Below are positions 63,112-64,000 of a stretch of 64,000 bases of DNA, one piece after another; the first letter of the stretch is position 1; the number at the start of each line of letters is the position of its first letter. Location of the stretch: positions 9,701,504 to 9,765,503 of the forward strand of contig OY987239.1 in the NCBI GenBank assembly GCA_963920705.1. Reading direction: 5' to 3'. The position numbers and the translations under genes were made by a program. This stretch comes from Odiellus spinosus. Lineage: Eukaryota; Arthropoda; Arachnida; Opiliones; Phalangiidae. Below the pieces are notes generated by a model. That model was not told where the DNA came from, ran no database searches, and saw only the letters and a program-made list of their open reading frames with translations.

Positions 63112-63384
63112 ATGTTTTGTTTTGAACTCATACTTTTGTTTTTCAAAATATTAACTATCGCCACTTTTAACTACTGGACACCTATAGATAGTGACTTCTA
63201 TAGAAAGGTGGCGCCATCCGGGAGACAGGAAAGACTAAGAAATACATATAAAGGTTCTTTCACTCCGACCCTCAATTATTTACGAAGCTGGGGCGATTTA
63301 CCAAAATGGTTACTTCGCCACAAATACATGTTTTTCAAGGCTAGAGAGATTTTAATTTCGCGCCTTTTTCAAATATTAGATTAA
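63112..63384 (+). CDS. Unrecognised small open reading frame
   Basis: A 90-codon frame from ATG at 63112. It starts with a hydrophobic stretch (FELILLFFKILTIATF) that could be a signal or membrane helix, followed by a basic aromatic-rich tail (WLLRHKYMFFKAREI). No family recognised. It could be a small membrane protein or chance. Confidence 0.2.
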   Translation: MFCFELILLFFKILTIATFNYWTPIDSDFYRKVAPSGRQERLRNTYKGSFTPTLNYLRSWGDLPKWLLRHKYMFFKAREILISRLFQILD

Positions 63385-63511
63385 TTTGCATATTTTTTAA
63401 TTTAGTTTCGTGAGCTAAATTATCTTTAATTGAGGTATTTTTGGAAAGAACTGAAAGAAATTAAGATTAATTTCTGTTATTTTAAATATATTACCATAAC
63501 TCTATCCTTTT

Positions 63512-63647
63512 CAGACGAGGCGTAACTAGCCGGTTTAATCTGATTTAACCGTGGTTTGATAACAATTAACCGAGGTTTATTGAACTGAGAAGGCTACGTA
63601 AACCTCGGTTAAATCTGATTAAACCACGGCTAATTATGCCTCGTCTG
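63512..63647. mobile_element. 136-bp palindromic MITE (CAGACGAGGC ends)
   Basis: The ends CAGACGAGGCGTAA and TTATGCCTCGTCTG are inverted repeats, and the arms contain GGTTTAATCTGATTTAACCG and its inverse. No clean target duplication is seen. The arm sequence closely resembles the monomer of the 32.6-36.1 kb minisatellite. Confidence 0.65.
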
Positions 63648-64000
63648 ATATTACGTATATGATTACACCACGTAACTAAAAAGTGTAATATCTAGTAATT
63701 GCATACGTAAAATCAGAAATAGATGAACCGAAATTATCAACGAGCTATTCCTCTAACGCCACAGGCAAGTTCTCCGTTTCCCCTCTCTTAGACGACAGTT
63801 GTAGCCCCTCCCCCGCGGAATTTCGCCTAGCCGAGAAACGTTGAATGCGCCACCTGGCTTGGTTTGCAGCCGTCGCTACGTGGGGCGATCAGTTTCCCAA
63901 GATCCTCCTCGGTATTTCATTGAGGCCGAGGAAGCCCATTCCCCCAGTGCTTACCCTCCCCATTCACTCCAAATAAAATGCATTTCCCAATCTAAGCTCT
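63648..64000. other. Window edge, GC-richer, nothing recognised
   Basis: From about 63750 the sequence is richer in C and G than its surroundings. No domain-bearing frame was found, and it is cut by the window end. Confidence 0.3.

Overview
This 64 kb window is AT-rich, intron-bearing animal DNA. The gene content (an SLC16-type transporter, a GMC oxidoreductase of the insect type with an NTNAPT C-terminus, intronless ELOVL6-like elongases, HPS1 and MIOX) points to an invertebrate and most probably an arthropod. There is no sign of operons or bacterial signals. Many reading frames are only frames through tandem repeats; the real genes had to be assembled from splice sites and homology. Four multi-exon genes could be rebuilt with every splice phase matching: the transporter (4 exons, about 438 aa), the GMC enzyme (9 exons, about 628 aa), HPS1 (15 exons, about 662 aa once a transposon is removed) and MIOX (4 exons, 286 aa).

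Layout. 0-8 kb: small DNA transposons (MITEs), the SLC16-like gene on the minus strand and an intronless eight-finger C2H2 protein on the minus strand. 9.6-10.5 kb: an ELOVL copy broken by a 7-bp insertion. 10.7-16.9 kb: a striking satellite complex. Tandem tRNA-like units, with pol III A/B-box-like sequences, run in one direction on the left and the opposite direction on the right. They surround a SINE-like tRNA-headed sequence and are flanked on both sides by arrays of a TACAGGGGGTGTA-type repeat in inverted orientation. 17.3-25.4 kb: the GMC gene (minus), with a THAP-domain fragment and two minisatellites in its introns. 26.2-44.4 kb: HPS1 (minus), whose introns hold a 1.5 kb higher-order minisatellite, a 3.5 kb 21-bp minisatellite and a whole intronless ELOVL gene. 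47.9-53.1 kb: two more ELOVL genes (plus). 54.6-58.8 kb: MIOX (minus) with a 24-bp minisatellite in intron 1. 59-64 kb: mostly MITEs plus two unrecognised reading frames.

Mobile DNA dominates the spaces between genes. At least four short-element families (TIRs starting CAGAAGCCG, CAAGAAGG, CAAGAATCC and CAGAGGTATA) make 7-bp target duplications. Others are a hAT-like family (8 bp), a TTAA family, two 3-bp-TSD (Harbinger-like) elements and a TIR-bearing family with probable TA/AT duplications. Several are nested. One, carrying a nested hAT copy, appears to sit inside an HPS1 coding exon and brings in an in-frame stop.

The genes do not form one pathway. The elongases, MIOX and the GMC enzyme are metabolic; HPS1 is a BLOC-3 trafficking subunit. 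The ELOVL copies are a local gene-family expansion. All calls come from reading the sequence; no alignment or fold program was run.
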